Source: Propionibacteriales bacterium (GTDB lineage Bacteria > Actinomycetota > Actinomycetes > Propionibacteriales > Nocardioidaceae). Taken from it: a DNA stretch of 64,000 nt. The DNA lies in contig JAPLCA010000016.1 of NCBI GenBank assembly GCA_026392465.1, forward strand, positions 1 through 64,000. The letters are read 5' to 3'. Below are positions 25,301-33,905 of the stretch, piece after piece; the first letter of the stretch is position 1; every line of letters begins with the position of its first letter. Made by a program: the position numbers and the translations under genes. The notes beneath the pieces were generated by a model. The model saw only the letters and a program-made list of their open reading frames with translations, did not search any database and had not been told where the DNA came from.

Positions 25301-26546
25301 GTCGCTGACCGACGCCACGACCGGTGGTGTGCGGCTGCTCAACGGACGCGACGGACTCGTCCGCGGCTCTCAGGCGCTGCTGTCCGTGCCCGGCGTCGAC
25401 CCCGGCGAGTGGGTGTCGGTCTGGCTGCACAGCCGACCGCGCTGGCTCGGCTGGGCCCAGGTCGACGCGTCCGGCTCGCTGCGCGTCCGGATGCCCGCCG
25501 ACGCCCGCACCGGCGACCACCGGCTGGTGGTCAAGCGTCGCTCCGGCGAGCTCGTCGGCTGGGACCACGTGACGCTCACGGCCGCACCCCGCGTGCCGAC
25601 CGCACCCCGACCGGGTGGCTCGGGCGGGCCCGGCGACGGCGGGTCCGGGGCGGGCGGCCCGGGAGCGCGTGCCGCGCTCGCCGCAGGTCAGACCTGCGTG
25701 CCGCAGCGCGCGACGGTGATCTCGTCCGGGCACGTCGACTACGCCACGCGTCTCGTCGGTGGCCGCCTGCGGTCGCTCGTCGGGACCGACGGCTCCGGCG
25801 CGAAGGTCTACCGCGACCCGAAGGACGTCGTGCTGTGGGTGAAGCCCGGGAGCAAGGTCCGGCTCCCCGCCGGGCTGGGTGCCGTGGGCCGCGCGGGCAG
25901 CTCGATCTACCAGGTGCCCCAGACCCAGGTGCAGGACCTCGTCTGGCTCGGCTGGAACACCGAGAGCCTCGACACGAGCCAGGTCCGCGGATCCGTCCGG
26001 TGGCGGCTCGACTCGGTCCGGGGTCCGGGGAGCCTGCGCGTCTACACCGCGGGCACGTTCGGCGGCGTCGAGCGCATGGTCTTCGACGGCCCCGGCACGA
26101 CGAGCATCCCGCTCGGCGTCCACGCGCACGCCAACTGGGCCTTCAGCAGGCCGGGCTTCTACCGCGTCGCCTTCACCCAGCAGGCGACCCGCGCCGACGG
26201 GAAGGTCGTGTCGGACCGCTCGACGCTCACCTTCGCGGTGGGCGACGTGAACCCGGCGGCGGCCGCGTCCGGCGGCGGCTGCGGAGCGCTCCCCCAGTCC
26301 GACGTCGCGAGCGAGGACCGCACGCTCGAGGAGTCCGCCGAGGCAGCCGCGCAGGACCGCGCCGAGGCGGCCGCGGTCGCCCGCGGGCTCGTGCCGGAGT
26401 CCGACGACGGGGCCGCCGACCGCGTGCTCGCCGCCCTCGAGAAGGGGCCGGTCAGGCTGCTGCTCGGGGTGCTCGGCGGGCTGCTGCTCGCGACGGCGGC
26501 CGGCGCACTCTGGTGGCGCCGACGCTTCCACGGGACGGCCACGTGA
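22368..26546 (+). CDS. Large surface-anchored repeat protein (choice-of-anchor M / anchored-repeat family)
   Basis: A 1392-residue surface protein: signal peptide, five copies of the actinobacterial surface-anchored repeat (roughly residues 30-250, 300-510, 530-700, 755-960 and 1130-1320), and a C-terminal membrane segment LLLGVLGGLLLATAAGALWW followed by RRRF. Repeat landmarks are GHVD at the start, FLG..G then a LPQTQ-like stretch, HAHANWAFS and a closing LTFAVGD. Linkers are Pro-rich (PTPEPTPD; PEPTPTPSPTS). An Ig-like domain with GEWVSVWLHSRPRWLGW separates repeats 4 and 5. There is no LPXTG, so anchoring is by the membrane helix. It overlaps the next gene by GTGA. These repeats accompany a class of metal ABC transporters; a receptor or metal-relay role is inferred. 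Confidence 0.85.
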   Translation: MRSSLRLPATALVTALTACLVGLTLSAVPTVAADGSVATGKHVLRTVKTADGGIALDWVTPPTAPTFRIGDATSYELPDTPAHRTLGTPGERAWISGSTTDDSVAPSVALSYTARAAGDPTLTYRIDDVVAPAGGTYQTYRYDYSQPWSGLARPLLTHDEFAFLTPMGTGRGADGTEQSREGELKTARNTTGGLVGHWVHRFTRPGLYCVSLSVEGTLSTMTARARSARVTLRFAVGDTVPDDAACGTSASGPTPEPTPDPTDEPSPEPTPGPTVEPTPEPTPGPTPEPTPEPEDPTYVMRSGHADVVAPRIVGDTDRRLVLDASVDGHGRVPYRDLVVVHPDLLRTTVPSGDDWAFLGTPGQPLWNSPQSSGSVEGGTKAFPWIGSSSEDDALVANGRRTDMAIEQVTGPDGGRPPGDLSIWTGSSSPYVLVSTRGGVLPSGTPAVLSAASVRNHAHYNWSFSAPGVYCLAVSAQTEIGGDLQVRRDWLTMVVGDAVDADRVAPCARRLPPPTEPAPGPTELTSGTGPHVVTDDGHVSLHPTTNAGIAAASWNTARQRPVAYTRLDDTVVHLRNPTVRSYLDSLQLLSTRTLRLDTLGVPASDGGETVELVRMRGPGPLHLDDARSEDADRAPRTLRPREETVQGVRVQASLPGRYCVDLRWTNGRGERRDTTLTLVIDGPVRPSDPESPWWRAAEHGALGTTCAAGADPEGPSDPEPEPEPTPTPSPTSPTPTSSPTPPVDDKDPVYDAPNGWRNDAGATIIDEGHVDLASRVLRGALTTHVKDSATGRDVTWRSPGSTVLHVGRQAAQRIPAGANLAFLGRAGDPVWLAPETQDESIVWPGWSTEAIPDGTLRGGVRWRLLRASGPGEMALFTSVPNGFGTVDVRFNTRDGITSADAFTIPPRTHAHGTWAFSAEGVYCLDSERTATSASGRTLRHRFTLAVAVGRTDLRTVDPKACFRTDGRPGTADTRPVPDASLTDATTGGVRLLNGRDGLVRGSQALLSVPGVDPGEWVSVWLHSRPRWLGWAQVDASGSLRVRMPADARTGDHRLVVKRRSGELVGWDHVTLTAAPRVPTAPRPGGSGGPGDGGSGAGGPGARAALAAGQTCVPQRATVISSGHVDYATRLVGGRLRSLVGTDGSGAKVYRDPKDVVLWVKPGSKVRLPAGLGAVGRAGSSIYQVPQTQVQDLVWLGWNTESLDTSQVRGSVRWRLDSVRGPGSLRVYTAGTFGGVERMVFDGPGTTSIPLGVHAHANWAFSRPGFYRVAFTQQATRADGKVVSDRSTLTFAVGDVNPAAAASGGGCGALPQSDVASEDRTLEESAEAAAQDRAEAAAVARGLVPESDDGAADRVLAALEKGPVRLLLGVLGGLLLATAAGALWWRRRFHGTAT

Positions 26547-28099
26547 GACCGACCTCCCTCGCGACGCTCGCGCTGGCGGCGTCGTTGGCGGTCACCTCCT
26601 GCGCTCCCCCGCCGCGGTTGTCCGACCAGGACGGGCGGGTGCAGGTGGTGACCACCACGGGCCTGCTGCGCGACCTCGTGCAGCAGGTCGGCGGCGACCG
26701 GGTGAACGTCGTCTCGATCGTCCCCGACGGCGCCGACCCGCACTCGTTCGAGCCGACCCTGCGGTCGGCGCGCGACGCCGCCTACGCCGATGCCGCGTTC
26801 AGCAACTACGCGCTGCTGGAGGAGCACGCCGTCGTCAAGGTGCTCGACGCCAACATCGACGCCGACGCCCCCAACGTCGCCCTGGCGGAGGGGGCCACGA
26901 AGTACGCCGCCGAGGTCATCCCGCTCGTGGAGAACCTGCGCCTCGACACGCCGTGGCTGGGGCTGCGCTCGATCGGCGACGGCGCGGCCTTCGACGCCGA
27001 CCGGGCGTCGCAGGTGCGCCTGTCGGCGACGGCCGCGACGGGACCGGGCGACGTCTGGGCCTACCTGACCGGCACGTTCGGCGACACGACGGTGACGTTC
27101 GGGTCCGCCGACGGGTTCGACGACGAGGACACCGCGGTGCTGCCGCTCGACGCCCACACCCACATGTCGTGGGCCTTCACCGAGCCGGGCATCTACCGGC
27201 TGCGCTTCGAGGCGGCCCTGCAGGTCGACGAGGACGGCCCCGAGGTCCCGCGCGGTACCGGGACGCTCACCTTCGCCGTCGGGGTCGACCCCGCGCGCGC
27301 CGGGGTCGACGACGCCGTCGTGGTCGACGGTGGTCACGCCGACCTCGCCGCCGACGTCGACACCGGCCGTCTCGTGGTCCGCCACGACCCGGACGGCGGG
27401 GGCGATCACAGCCAGCGCACCCTGCCGCTCGAGGACGTCGTCGTCGAGGTGCCGACCAAGGCGCTCTCCGAGGTGCCGGCCGAGCGCAGCCTGCGGTTCC
27501 TCGGCCGCCCCGGCACGGAGGTGTACCAGCTGCCGCAGGCGGTGCTCGGCAAGCACGTGCACGGGGAGATCGACCCCCACCTGTGGCACGACGTCCGCAA
27601 CGTCATGGCCTACGTGCAGCTCGTCCGCGACACCCTCGTCGACGTCGACCCGGCCGGTGCCCCCGTGTACCGCGCCCGCACCCGGGACTACCTGCGCGAG
27701 CTGGACCGGCTCGACGCCACGATGCGCCGCGCGGTCGCCAGCATCCCGGCGTCGCGACGCCACCTCGTCACCTCGCACGACGCGTTCGGCTACCTCGCGA
27801 AGGCCTACGGCCTGAAGGTGTCGGGCTTCGTGACCCCGCACCCCGGCATCGAGCCGTCGCTCGCCGACCGCCGCCGGCTCGCGCGCACGATCGCCGACCT
27901 CGACGTGCCGGCCGTGTTCCTCGAGCCGAACCTGCGAGCCCGTTCCAGCACGCTCATCGACGTCGCGCGCGAGCAGCACGTGAAGGTCTGCCCCCTCTAC
28001 GGCGACGCGTTCGACGCCACGGTGCGCAGCTACGCACAGCTCGTGCGCCACAACGCCCGCTCCCTCGTCCAGTGCCTCGCACCCCAGGAGAACCCGTGA
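26543..28099 (+). CDS. Anchored-repeat ABC transporter, metal substrate-binding lipoprotein with inserted repeat
   Basis: A 518-residue ZnuA-like (cluster A-I) substrate-binding protein. The lipobox AVTSC gives Cys20. The N lobe (31-130) has DPHSFEPT with metal ligand His67; the C lobe (from ~335) has EIDPHLWHD (His346), SHDAFGYL and VFLEPNL, the remaining ligands. Residues about 131-335 are an insertion made of a surface-anchored repeat in permuted order: its second half (PWLGLRS through HTHMSWAF to LTFAVG) comes before its first half (GGHADLAADV to FLGRPGTEVYQLPQ). GTG 26543 overlaps the preceding stop (GTGA). It should deliver zinc or manganese to the adjacent permease. Confidence 0.88.
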   Translation: MRPTSLATLALAASLAVTSCAPPPRLSDQDGRVQVVTTTGLLRDLVQQVGGDRVNVVSIVPDGADPHSFEPTLRSARDAAYADAAFSNYALLEEHAVVKVLDANIDADAPNVALAEGATKYAAEVIPLVENLRLDTPWLGLRSIGDGAAFDADRASQVRLSATAATGPGDVWAYLTGTFGDTTVTFGSADGFDDEDTAVLPLDAHTHMSWAFTEPGIYRLRFEAALQVDEDGPEVPRGTGTLTFAVGVDPARAGVDDAVVVDGGHADLAADVDTGRLVVRHDPDGGGDHSQRTLPLEDVVVEVPTKALSEVPAERSLRFLGRPGTEVYQLPQAVLGKHVHGEIDPHLWHDVRNVMAYVQLVRDTLVDVDPAGAPVYRARTRDYLRELDRLDATMRRAVASIPASRRHLVTSHDAFGYLAKAYGLKVSGFVTPHPGIEPSLADRRRLARTIADLDVPAVFLEPNLRARSSTLIDVAREQHVKVCPLYGDAFDATVRSYAQLVRHNARSLVQCLAPQENP

Positions 28100-29085
28100 T
28101 GCCCTCCACCCGTCCCAGCGGTGGCCCGCGCCCGTCCCACCCCGCCTCCAGGAGGAGCCTGTGGCGGCTGGCCGCCCTGGCGGTCGTCCTGGTGGCGCTC
28201 GTCCCGTCGGGCGCGACCGCCACGGACGACCCCGACCTGCGCCAGACCGTGCGTGGCGACGACCCCGTCGTCACCGACGTGAAGGTGCTCGAGGGCGGCC
28301 ACGTCGACCTCGGGCCCACCTACGTCGACGGCGCGTGGCGCTTCCTCGTCCACGACGACACCGCGAAGGCCGACCCGTCGAAGCAGAGCACCTGGCGCCT
28401 GCCGGACAAGACGGTGTTCGCCGTGCCGGACGCCGTCCGCCTTCCCGCCCCCGACGACCCGACGTACGCGTTCCTCGGCGCGAAGCCGGGCAGCACCGTG
28501 TGGGCGCTGCCGCAGACGCAGGCGGCCGACGCCCCCTGGGTCGGCTGGAACACCCAGGAGCCGCGGGTCATGGAGACGATCGACCGCGGCATGACGCTGC
28601 GGCTCGAGGGCGTCCAGGGTCCCGGCCGGATGGTCACCTACCTGCAGTCCGGCTCGTTCGAGGAGCCGGAGGTGCTGTGGACGTCGGCGAAGGACGCCCG
28701 CCAGGACTTCTTCGTCGACGTGAACACGCACACCCACGCGAACTGGGTGTTCACGGTGCCGGGCGTCTACCTCGTCCGCGTCAGCGCGATCGCCGACCTC
28801 GTCGGTGGCGGCACCGCCACCGACACCCAGGTGCTGCGGTTCGCGGTCGGCGACGACACGAGCCCGCAGGAGGCGCTCGCCGCCACGTGGCGCGGCAGCA
28901 CGCAGGCACCTGGCTCCACCACCGACACGGCCGCCGCGCCGACGAGCGACGACGGTGTCCTCGTGACGGTGCTCGTCGTGGCCATCGCCGCGCTGGTCGT
29001 GCTGCTCGTCGTCGGAGCCGTCGTGGCCGTCGTCCGGCTGCGCGGACAGCGTCGCCGGGCGCTCGGCGGGACGGACGTCGCATGA
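28099..29085 (+). CDS. Membrane-anchored single-repeat surface protein
   Basis: A 328-residue protein with a basic N-terminus and signal segment (LAALAVVLVALVPSGATA), one surface-anchored repeat (about 60-255; EGGHVDLGPTYVDG, FLGAKPGSTVWALPQTQ, WVGWNTQEP, HTHANWVFTVPGVYLVR, LRFAVGDD) and a C-terminal helix VLVVAIAALVVLLVVGAVVAVV ahead of basic residues. The ATG at 28099 overlaps the TGA of the binding-protein gene by one base; the in-frame GTG just before is an alternative. It shares the repeat of the large surface protein, so the two likely occupy the same envelope complex. Confidence 0.85.
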   Translation: MPSTRPSGGPRPSHPASRRSLWRLAALAVVLVALVPSGATATDDPDLRQTVRGDDPVVTDVKVLEGGHVDLGPTYVDGAWRFLVHDDTAKADPSKQSTWRLPDKTVFAVPDAVRLPAPDDPTYAFLGAKPGSTVWALPQTQAADAPWVGWNTQEPRVMETIDRGMTLRLEGVQGPGRMVTYLQSGSFEEPEVLWTSAKDARQDFFVDVNTHTHANWVFTVPGVYLVRVSAIADLVGGGTATDTQVLRFAVGDDTSPQEALAATWRGSTQAPGSTTDTAAAPTSDDGVLVTVLVVAIAALVVLLVVGAVVAVVRLRGQRRRALGGTDVA

Positions 29086-29897
29086 CCGCGGTGGGCACCT
29101 CGCCGGACGCCACGGCCCCCTCGACGCGCAGCCGGCCCGAGCCACCCGGCGAGCGGGGGCTGCGCGTCCACGGTCTCGCCGTCGACCTCGCCGGTCGTGC
29201 CGTGCTGCGCGACGTCGCGCTGAGGGTCGAGCCGGGGCAGGTCGTGGGGCTCGTCGGACCGAACGGCGCCGGCAAGACCACGCTCATGCGCGCGGTGCTC
29301 GGTGTCGTCCCTCGCCGCAGCGGCGAGGTCGTCGTCGACGGTCGCCCGGTGCGGCCGGGGCGCTCCGGCATCGGTCACGTGCCCCAGCGGGTCGACGTCG
29401 CCTGGGACTTCCCGGTGAGCGTCGCCGACATGGTCGCCTCGGGGCTCACCGGCACCCGCTGGACCGGGTGGCGGCCCGGAGCGGCGGGATGGCGCGCCGT
29501 GGCGGACGCCCTGGACCGCACGCACGTGCGCGACCTCGCCGACCGGCCCGTCGCCGAGCTGTCGGGAGGTCAGCGCCAGCGGGTGCTGCTCGCGCGCGCA
29601 CTCGTGCTGCAGTCGTCCGTGCTGCTCCTCGACGAGCCGCTCACCGGGCTCGACGTCCCGGCACAGGACCTCATCACCTCCCTGGTCCGCGAGCTCGCCG
29701 ACGACGGGCTCGCCGTGCTGATGTCGACGCACGACCTCGTCGGCGCCGTCGACCAGTGCGACCGGTTCGTGCTCGTGAACGGGACGGTGCGCGCCGACGG
29801 ACCCACGCGCGAGGTCGCGGCCGACGTCCAGGCGTGGGTCGAGACCTTCCGCACCCGCCCCGACAGCGCGCTGGTGCGCGCCCTCCAGGCGGTGTGA
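29082..29897 (+). CDS. Anchored-repeat metal ABC transporter, ATP-binding subunit
   Basis: A 271-residue ABC ATPase: Walker A GPNGAGKTT (59-67), a Q-loop region at HVPQRVDV, signature LSGGQRQR (160-167), Walker B LLLDEPLTGLD (181-191) and switch histidine in STHDL. It belongs to the metal (ZnuC/MntB-like) importer class by operon context and by the PQR.DVAWDFP element typical of these subunits. It starts by ATGA overlap with the anchored-repeat gene and ends one base before the permease start, so all parts are translated together. It powers uptake by the permease at the cytoplasmic face. Confidence 0.92.
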   Translation: MTAVGTSPDATAPSTRSRPEPPGERGLRVHGLAVDLAGRAVLRDVALRVEPGQVVGLVGPNGAGKTTLMRAVLGVVPRRSGEVVVDGRPVRPGRSGIGHVPQRVDVAWDFPVSVADMVASGLTGTRWTGWRPGAAGWRAVADALDRTHVRDLADRPVAELSGGQRQRVLLARALVLQSSVLLLDEPLTGLDVPAQDLITSLVRELADDGLAVLMSTHDLVGAVDQCDRFVLVNGTVRADGPTREVAADVQAWVETFRTRPDSALVRALQAV

Positions 29898-29898
29898 C

Positions 29899-30777
29899 AT
29901 GGGATTCCTCGAGTTCCTGGCCGACCTGGTGAACCCCGACCTCGCGTTCCTGCCTCGGGCGCTGGCCGTCGCCGTCGCGTCGGCGCTCGTGTGCGGGGTC
30001 GTCGGCTGCCACGTCGTCCTGCGCGGCACCGCGTTCATCGGCGACGCGGTGGCGCACGCCGTGTTCCCGGGCCTCGCGGTCGCGTTCGTGCTGTCGGCGA
30101 ACCTCGTCCTCGGCGGGGCGGTCGCCGGGGTGCTGACCGCCGTGCTCATCGCGGTCATGGCACAGAACCGCCGACTCCGGGAGGACTCGGTGATCGGCGT
30201 GCTGTTCGTGGCGGCGTTCGCGCTCGGTGTCGTCATCATCGCGCAGGCGCCCGGCTACGCGGGCTCGCTGCAGCAGTTCCTGTTCGGGTCGATCGCCGGG
30301 GTCGACGACGGCGACCTCGTGGCGGTCGGGGTCGTGACCGTCGTGGTCCTCGCCGTCTGCGCCTGGCTGCACCCCGAGCTGGTCAGCGTCGGGCTCGACC
30401 GCGAGGGCGCCCGCGCGCAGGGGGTGCGCGTGTTCTGGGTCGACCTCGCGCTCTACGTGCTCATCGCGCTGAGCGTGGTGGTCAGCGTGCAGACGATCGG
30501 CAACGTGCTCGTCCTGGCGCTGCTCGTGACCCCGGCGGCCACTGCCCGCCTGCTGACCTCCAGGCTGGTGGTCATGATGGTGCTGGCCCCGGTGATCGGA
30601 GCGGTGGGCGCGTTCGTCGGGCTGTACGTCTCGTGGACGTGGGACCTCCCGACCGGCGCCGTCGTCGTGCTGACGCTCACGGGCGTCTTCATGGTCACCT
30701 GGCTCGTCGCACCGCGGCACGGCATGCTCGCGGCCTGGACCGGCCGCCGACCGGCGGCGGCGCGGGGTGTCGCGTGA
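29899..30777 (+). CDS. Anchored-repeat metal ABC transporter, permease subunit
   Basis: A 292-residue ABC-3 type permease (ZnuB/MntC-like) with eight or nine hydrophobic segments. Family landmarks include GTAFIGDAVAHAVFPGLAVA in the N-terminal third, LREDSVIGVLFVAAFALGVV in the middle, and VVVSVQTIGNVLVLALLV followed by PAATARLL in the last third. It forms the transmembrane channel for the metal presented by the lipoprotein encoded two genes upstream. It starts one base after the ATPase stop and overlaps the lytic transglycosylase gene by GTGA. Confidence 0.92.
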   Translation: MGFLEFLADLVNPDLAFLPRALAVAVASALVCGVVGCHVVLRGTAFIGDAVAHAVFPGLAVAFVLSANLVLGGAVAGVLTAVLIAVMAQNRRLREDSVIGVLFVAAFALGVVIIAQAPGYAGSLQQFLFGSIAGVDDGDLVAVGVVTVVVLAVCAWLHPELVSVGLDREGARAQGVRVFWVDLALYVLIALSVVVSVQTIGNVLVLALLVTPAATARLLTSRLVVMMVLAPVIGAVGAFVGLYVSWTWDLPTGAVVVLTLTGVFMVTWLVAPRHGMLAAWTGRRPAAARGVA

Positions 30778-31532
30778 GGGAGCGGCTGCCGGTGCTGGGT
30801 GCCGGGCTCGCCGGGCTGCTCGGCGTCGCGCTGCTGGTCGTCGCGGTCGTCCTGCCCGACGGCAGCCGGTCGGAGGCACCGGCTGCCACGCGTTCGACGA
30901 CGTCGGCCGCACCCCAGGCGGCAGCGTCGCGGACCGCCGTGCCGGACCCGGCGCAGGTCCCCGTCGCCCAGCTGCCCGACGGTGCCTGGATCGACGCCAC
31001 GGCGGCGTCGACCGGTGTCGAGGCGCGGGTGCTGCGAGCCTACGCCGGCGCGGCACTGCGCTTGGAGCGCGAGCAGCCCCGCTGCCGCATCGGGTGGAAC
31101 ACGCTCGCCGCGGTCGGCGCCGTCGAGTCCGAGCACGGCACCATCGACGGGTCCGTCGTCACCGCCGACGGCGTGGCCGACCCGCCGATCATCGGCGTCG
31201 CGCTCGACGGTGCCGGGGTGCGCTCGATCAGGGACACCGACGACGGCACGATCGACGGCGACGACCGCTGGGACCGCGCGGTCGGCCCGATGCAGTTCCT
31301 GCCCTCGACGTGGGAGCGGTGGGGCGCCGACGGCGACGGCGACGGTCACGCCGACCCGCAGCACGTCGACGACTCCGCCCTCGCTGCCGCCCGCTACCTG
31401 TGCCACGGCGAGCGCGACCTCACCCGTGGCCCCGACTGGGTGGCCGCCGTCTCCTCCTACAACGAGGGCAGCGAGTACCACGCCCGCGTGCTCGAGCAGG
31501 CGCGATCCCTGGCGTCGCTGGCGGCGCGCTGA
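30774..31532 (+). CDS. Membrane-anchored lytic transglycosylase (SLT/MltB-like)
   Basis: A 252-residue protein: N-terminal membrane anchor ([21 protein letters not shown]), a Ser/Thr/Ala-rich linker, and a lysozyme-like domain with [15 protein letters not shown] (catalytic Glu), [15 protein letters not shown] and a [16 protein letters not shown] loop, then ARYLC and [13 protein letters not shown]. This is the actinobacterial MltB-like arrangement; the enzyme cleaves the glycan backbone of peptidoglycan outside the membrane. GTG 30774 overlaps the permease stop by four bases, placing it as the last gene of the metal-transport operon, perhaps to make room in the wall for the surface-repeat proteins (inference). 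Confidence 0.88.
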   Translation: MRERLPVLGAGLAGLLGVALLVVAVVLPDGSRSEAPAATRSTTSAAPQAAASRTAVPDPAQVPVAQLPDGAWIDATAASTGVEARVLRAYAGAALRLEREQPRCRIGWNTLAAVGAVESEHGTIDGSVVTADGVADPPIIGVALDGAGVRSIRDTDDGTIDGDDRWDRAVGPMQFLPSTWERWGADGDGDGHADPQHVDDSALAAARYLCHGERDLTRGPDWVAAVSSYNEGSEYHARVLEQARSLASLAAR

Positions 31533-31545
31533 CGCGTCTGCGAGG

Positions 31546-32379
31546 TCAGCTGCCGGCCCCGACCACCGACAGCAGCTGGAGTCGTTCGTAGCTGTCCGAG
31601 CCAGGCGCTGCCGTGTAGACGAGCAGCATGTGGTTCTGCTCGGGGTCGAGGAGCGTGTGGCAGTTCAGCTCCAGGAGTCCGACGGTCGGGTGCTGGTACC
31701 GCTTGACGCTCCGGGGTCGGATGCCCACCTGGTGCTCGCTCCACAGCGCACGGAACTCCGCGTTGGAGTCGACGAGCAGGTCGACCAGCTGCTGGGCACG
31801 CGAGCCAGGGCCGCGGAGGGTGGCGATCTCCCGCAGGCCCGAGACGTACATGCGGGAGTAGAAGTCGTGGTCCTCGGGCGGATGCAGGTCGCGCGCCGCG
31901 GGCTCCGTGAACCAGCGGTAGCCGATGCTGCGGGCAGGACCCACCCGGTGGCTCAGGTCGCCGACCAGCGCGACGCCGAGCGGCGTCTGCCGCAGCGACT
32001 CCCCCAGCTCCGTGACGATCTCGGCGGGCGTGTCGACGAGCCGGTCGAAGATGCGCAGCATCCCGGGGCCGACGTGCTGGCTCTCCGCACCTCTCAGCGG
32101 TGCCCGGTGGCCGGCGAGCTGGAAGAGGTGGTCGCGCTCCGCGAGGGTCAGGTGCAGTCCCTGCGCGATCGACGCCACCATCTGCTCGGACGGCTGCGGG
32201 CCCCGCTCCTGCTCCAGGCGCGCGTAGTAGTCGGTCGACATGTGGCACAGCACGGCGACCTCCTCGCGGCGCAGGCCCCTGGTGCGACGCCGCGGACCGT
32301 GGGGCAGGCCGACGTCCTCCGGCTGCAGCGACTCCCGCCGGAGCCTCAAGAACTCCGCGAGTCCCGACCGATCGATCAT
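31546..32379 (-). CDS. XRE-family regulator with MmyB-like ligand domain
   Basis: A 277-residue protein. The N-terminal HTH has [20 protein letters not shown] followed by [10 protein letters not shown], the hallmark of this XRE/MmyB group; the C-terminal PAS-like MmyB domain includes [18 protein letters not shown] and a closing [19 protein letters not shown]. Such regulators commonly sit divergent to a short-chain dehydrogenase that they repress, as here. The start is ATG 32379. The operator was not identified with confidence in the 129-bp shared gap. The fatty-acid-like ligand known for some members is not proven here. Confidence 0.9.
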   Translation of the reverse strand: MIDRSGLAEFLRLRRESLQPEDVGLPHGPRRRTRGLRREEVAVLCHMSTDYYARLEQERGPQPSEQMVASIAQGLHLTLAERDHLFQLAGHRAPLRGAESQHVGPGMLRIFDRLVDTPAEIVTELGESLRQTPLGVALVGDLSHRVGPARSIGYRWFTEPAARDLHPPEDHDFYSRMYVSGLREIATLRGPGSRAQQLVDLLVDSNAEFRALWSEHQVGIRPRSVKRYQHPTVGLLELNCHTLLDPEQNHMLLVYTAAPGSDSYERLQLLSVVGAGS

Positions 32380-32508
32380 GCGTCCATCCTGACCGACCAG
32401 GCGCTCCCGATCCACGGACCGACAGTCCCTGGATGTCCGTCGGCGGATGCCGCACGGTGGGGACGTGCCCCGAAACCGGGGCCGCAGGACGCACCCAGGA
32501 GCGAGCCC

Positions 32509-33450
32509 ATGCCGCGCAGGACCCCCGACATCACCCTTCCCGACCTGACCGGGCGTCGCGCCGTGGTCACCGGCGCGAGCGACGGGATCGGTCTCGGCAT
32601 CGCCGGCCGGCTGGCCGCTGCCGGGGCCGAGCTGGTCCTTCCGGTCCGCAACCCGGACAAGGGCGAGCAGGCCGCCGAGCGGCTGCGGAACCAGCACCCC
32701 GGTGCGAAGGTGACGACCCACGTCATGGACCTGTCGTCGCTGGCCTCGGTCGCGGCCTTCGGCGAGCTGATGCGCGCCCAGGGTGCTCCGGTCCACCTGC
32801 TCGTCAACAACGCCGGCGTCATGACCCCGCCGGAGCGCCGGACGACCGCCGACGGCTTCGAGCTCCAGCTCGGCACCAACCACCTCGGCCACGTCGCGCT
32901 CACGGCGCACCTGCTGCCGCTGCTCGCCGCCGGCCGGGCCCGCGTGACCTCCCAGACGAGTGTCGTCGCCCGCTCCGGCGCCATCCGCTGGGACGACCTG
33001 GACGGTGAGCAGGCCTACGACGCCATGCAGCTGTACCGGCAGTCGAAGATCGCCGTCGGGTTGTTCGGGCTCGAGCTCGACCGGGTCAGCCGACGGGAGG
33101 GCTGGGGCATCAGCAGCACCATCGCCCACCCGGGCGTCGCCCCGACCAGCCTGCTCGCCGCTCGGCCCGAGATGGGCCGGACCACGGACACCCGCGAGGT
33201 GCGGGTCATCCGCTGGCTGTCCCGACGCGGGGTCCTGGTGGGCACCGTCGACAGCGCCGGACTCCCCTGCCTCATGGCCGCGACCTCCCCGACCTCCGAC
33301 GGCGGACACTTCTACGGACCCCAGGGCCTCGGCGGCACCTCCGGCCGCCCGGGCCTGCAGAAGCTGTGGAAGCCGCTCGACGACCCCGAGGCCGCCCGAC
33401 GCCTGTGGACCTGGTCGGAGGAGGCAGCGGGGGTGACGTTGGCTCCCTGA
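32509..33450 (+). CDS. Short-chain dehydrogenase/reductase (SDR)
   Basis: A 313-residue NAD(P)-dependent oxidoreductase of the RDH/WWOX-like classical SDR group. The cofactor motif is TGASDGIG (residues 21-28), NNAGV follows with the [12 protein letters not shown] segment, and YRQSK carries the catalytic Tyr and Lys. ATG 32509 follows CAGGAGCGAG. It is divergent from the MmyB-type regulator that probably controls it. The substrate is unknown. It is the last chromosomal-type gene before the ssrA-linked island; the first ssrA-end-like repeat begins 36 bp after its stop. Confidence 0.9.
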   Translation: MPRRTPDITLPDLTGRRAVVTGASDGIGLGIAGRLAAAGAELVLPVRNPDKGEQAAERLRNQHPGAKVTTHVMDLSSLASVAAFGELMRAQGAPVHLLVNNAGVMTPPERRTTADGFELQLGTNHLGHVALTAHLLPLLAAGRARVTSQTSVVARSGAIRWDDLDGEQAYDAMQLYRQSKIAVGLFGLELDRVSRREGWGISSTIAHPGVAPTSLLAARPEMGRTTDTREVRVIRWLSRRGVLVGTVDSAGLPCLMAATSPTSDGGHFYGPQGLGGTSGRPGLQKLWKPLDDPEAARRLWTWSEEAAGVTLAP

Positions 33451-33485
33451 TCGGGGGCGCCCTCGCACGAAGTTTTCAGGTGAGG

Positions 33486-33523
33486 CTGCCGGGATCCCTC
33501 CGACGCCCGCCCCGCGGCGCAGG
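33486..33523 (-). repeat. ssrA 3'-end-like repeat, copy A (left island edge)
   Basis: CTGCCGGGATCCCTCCGACG and the next 18 bases match 44465-44502 with three mismatches. Read on the minus strand it gives GATCCCGGCAGCCTCACC, close to the ssrA end GATTCCCGGCAGCTCCACC. It lies just after the SDR gene and is a candidate old attachment-site scar. Confidence 0.55.
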
Positions 33524-33841
33524 AATCTCGACTACCTCGCTCCGGCGGACGCGCGTCATGGCAGCGTTCGAAGGCACTCGACGTTGACGCCGGGTCACTC
33601 ATCGAGCATCTGCCTCGATCCACGTGGCGCTCAGTCGACGGACGACTGAGGTTCTTTTGCGCTACTCAACCGCGCGCTACCTCCACGAGCGTCGGATCAA
33701 GGCAAGAAGACCGAGAGCGATGAAGAGCACGAAGGCCGCGATCGCAAGACGGCCGACAAGGTCGACGAAGTCTGTGCGCTCGAGTCGACAGGCTCGGTTC
33801 GAACGGGACAGATCCGATCTGAGGTCGCTCGGCAGACGGAG

Positions 33842-33892
33842 CTGCCGGGATCCCTCGCTGGGCGGCTGAGCCGCGGAGGGGCCGACTCGATT
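33842..33892 (-). repeat. ssrA 3'-end-like repeat, copy C
   Basis: Begins with the same 15-base core CTGCCGGGATCCCTC as copies A and B and, like copy B, ends with GGGGCC then ACTCGATT after a diverged middle. It has the same orientation as the ssrA 3' end. It lies between copy A and the OLD/R-M module. Confidence 0.5.
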
Positions 33893-33905
33893 GCTCTGCC
33901 CGATG

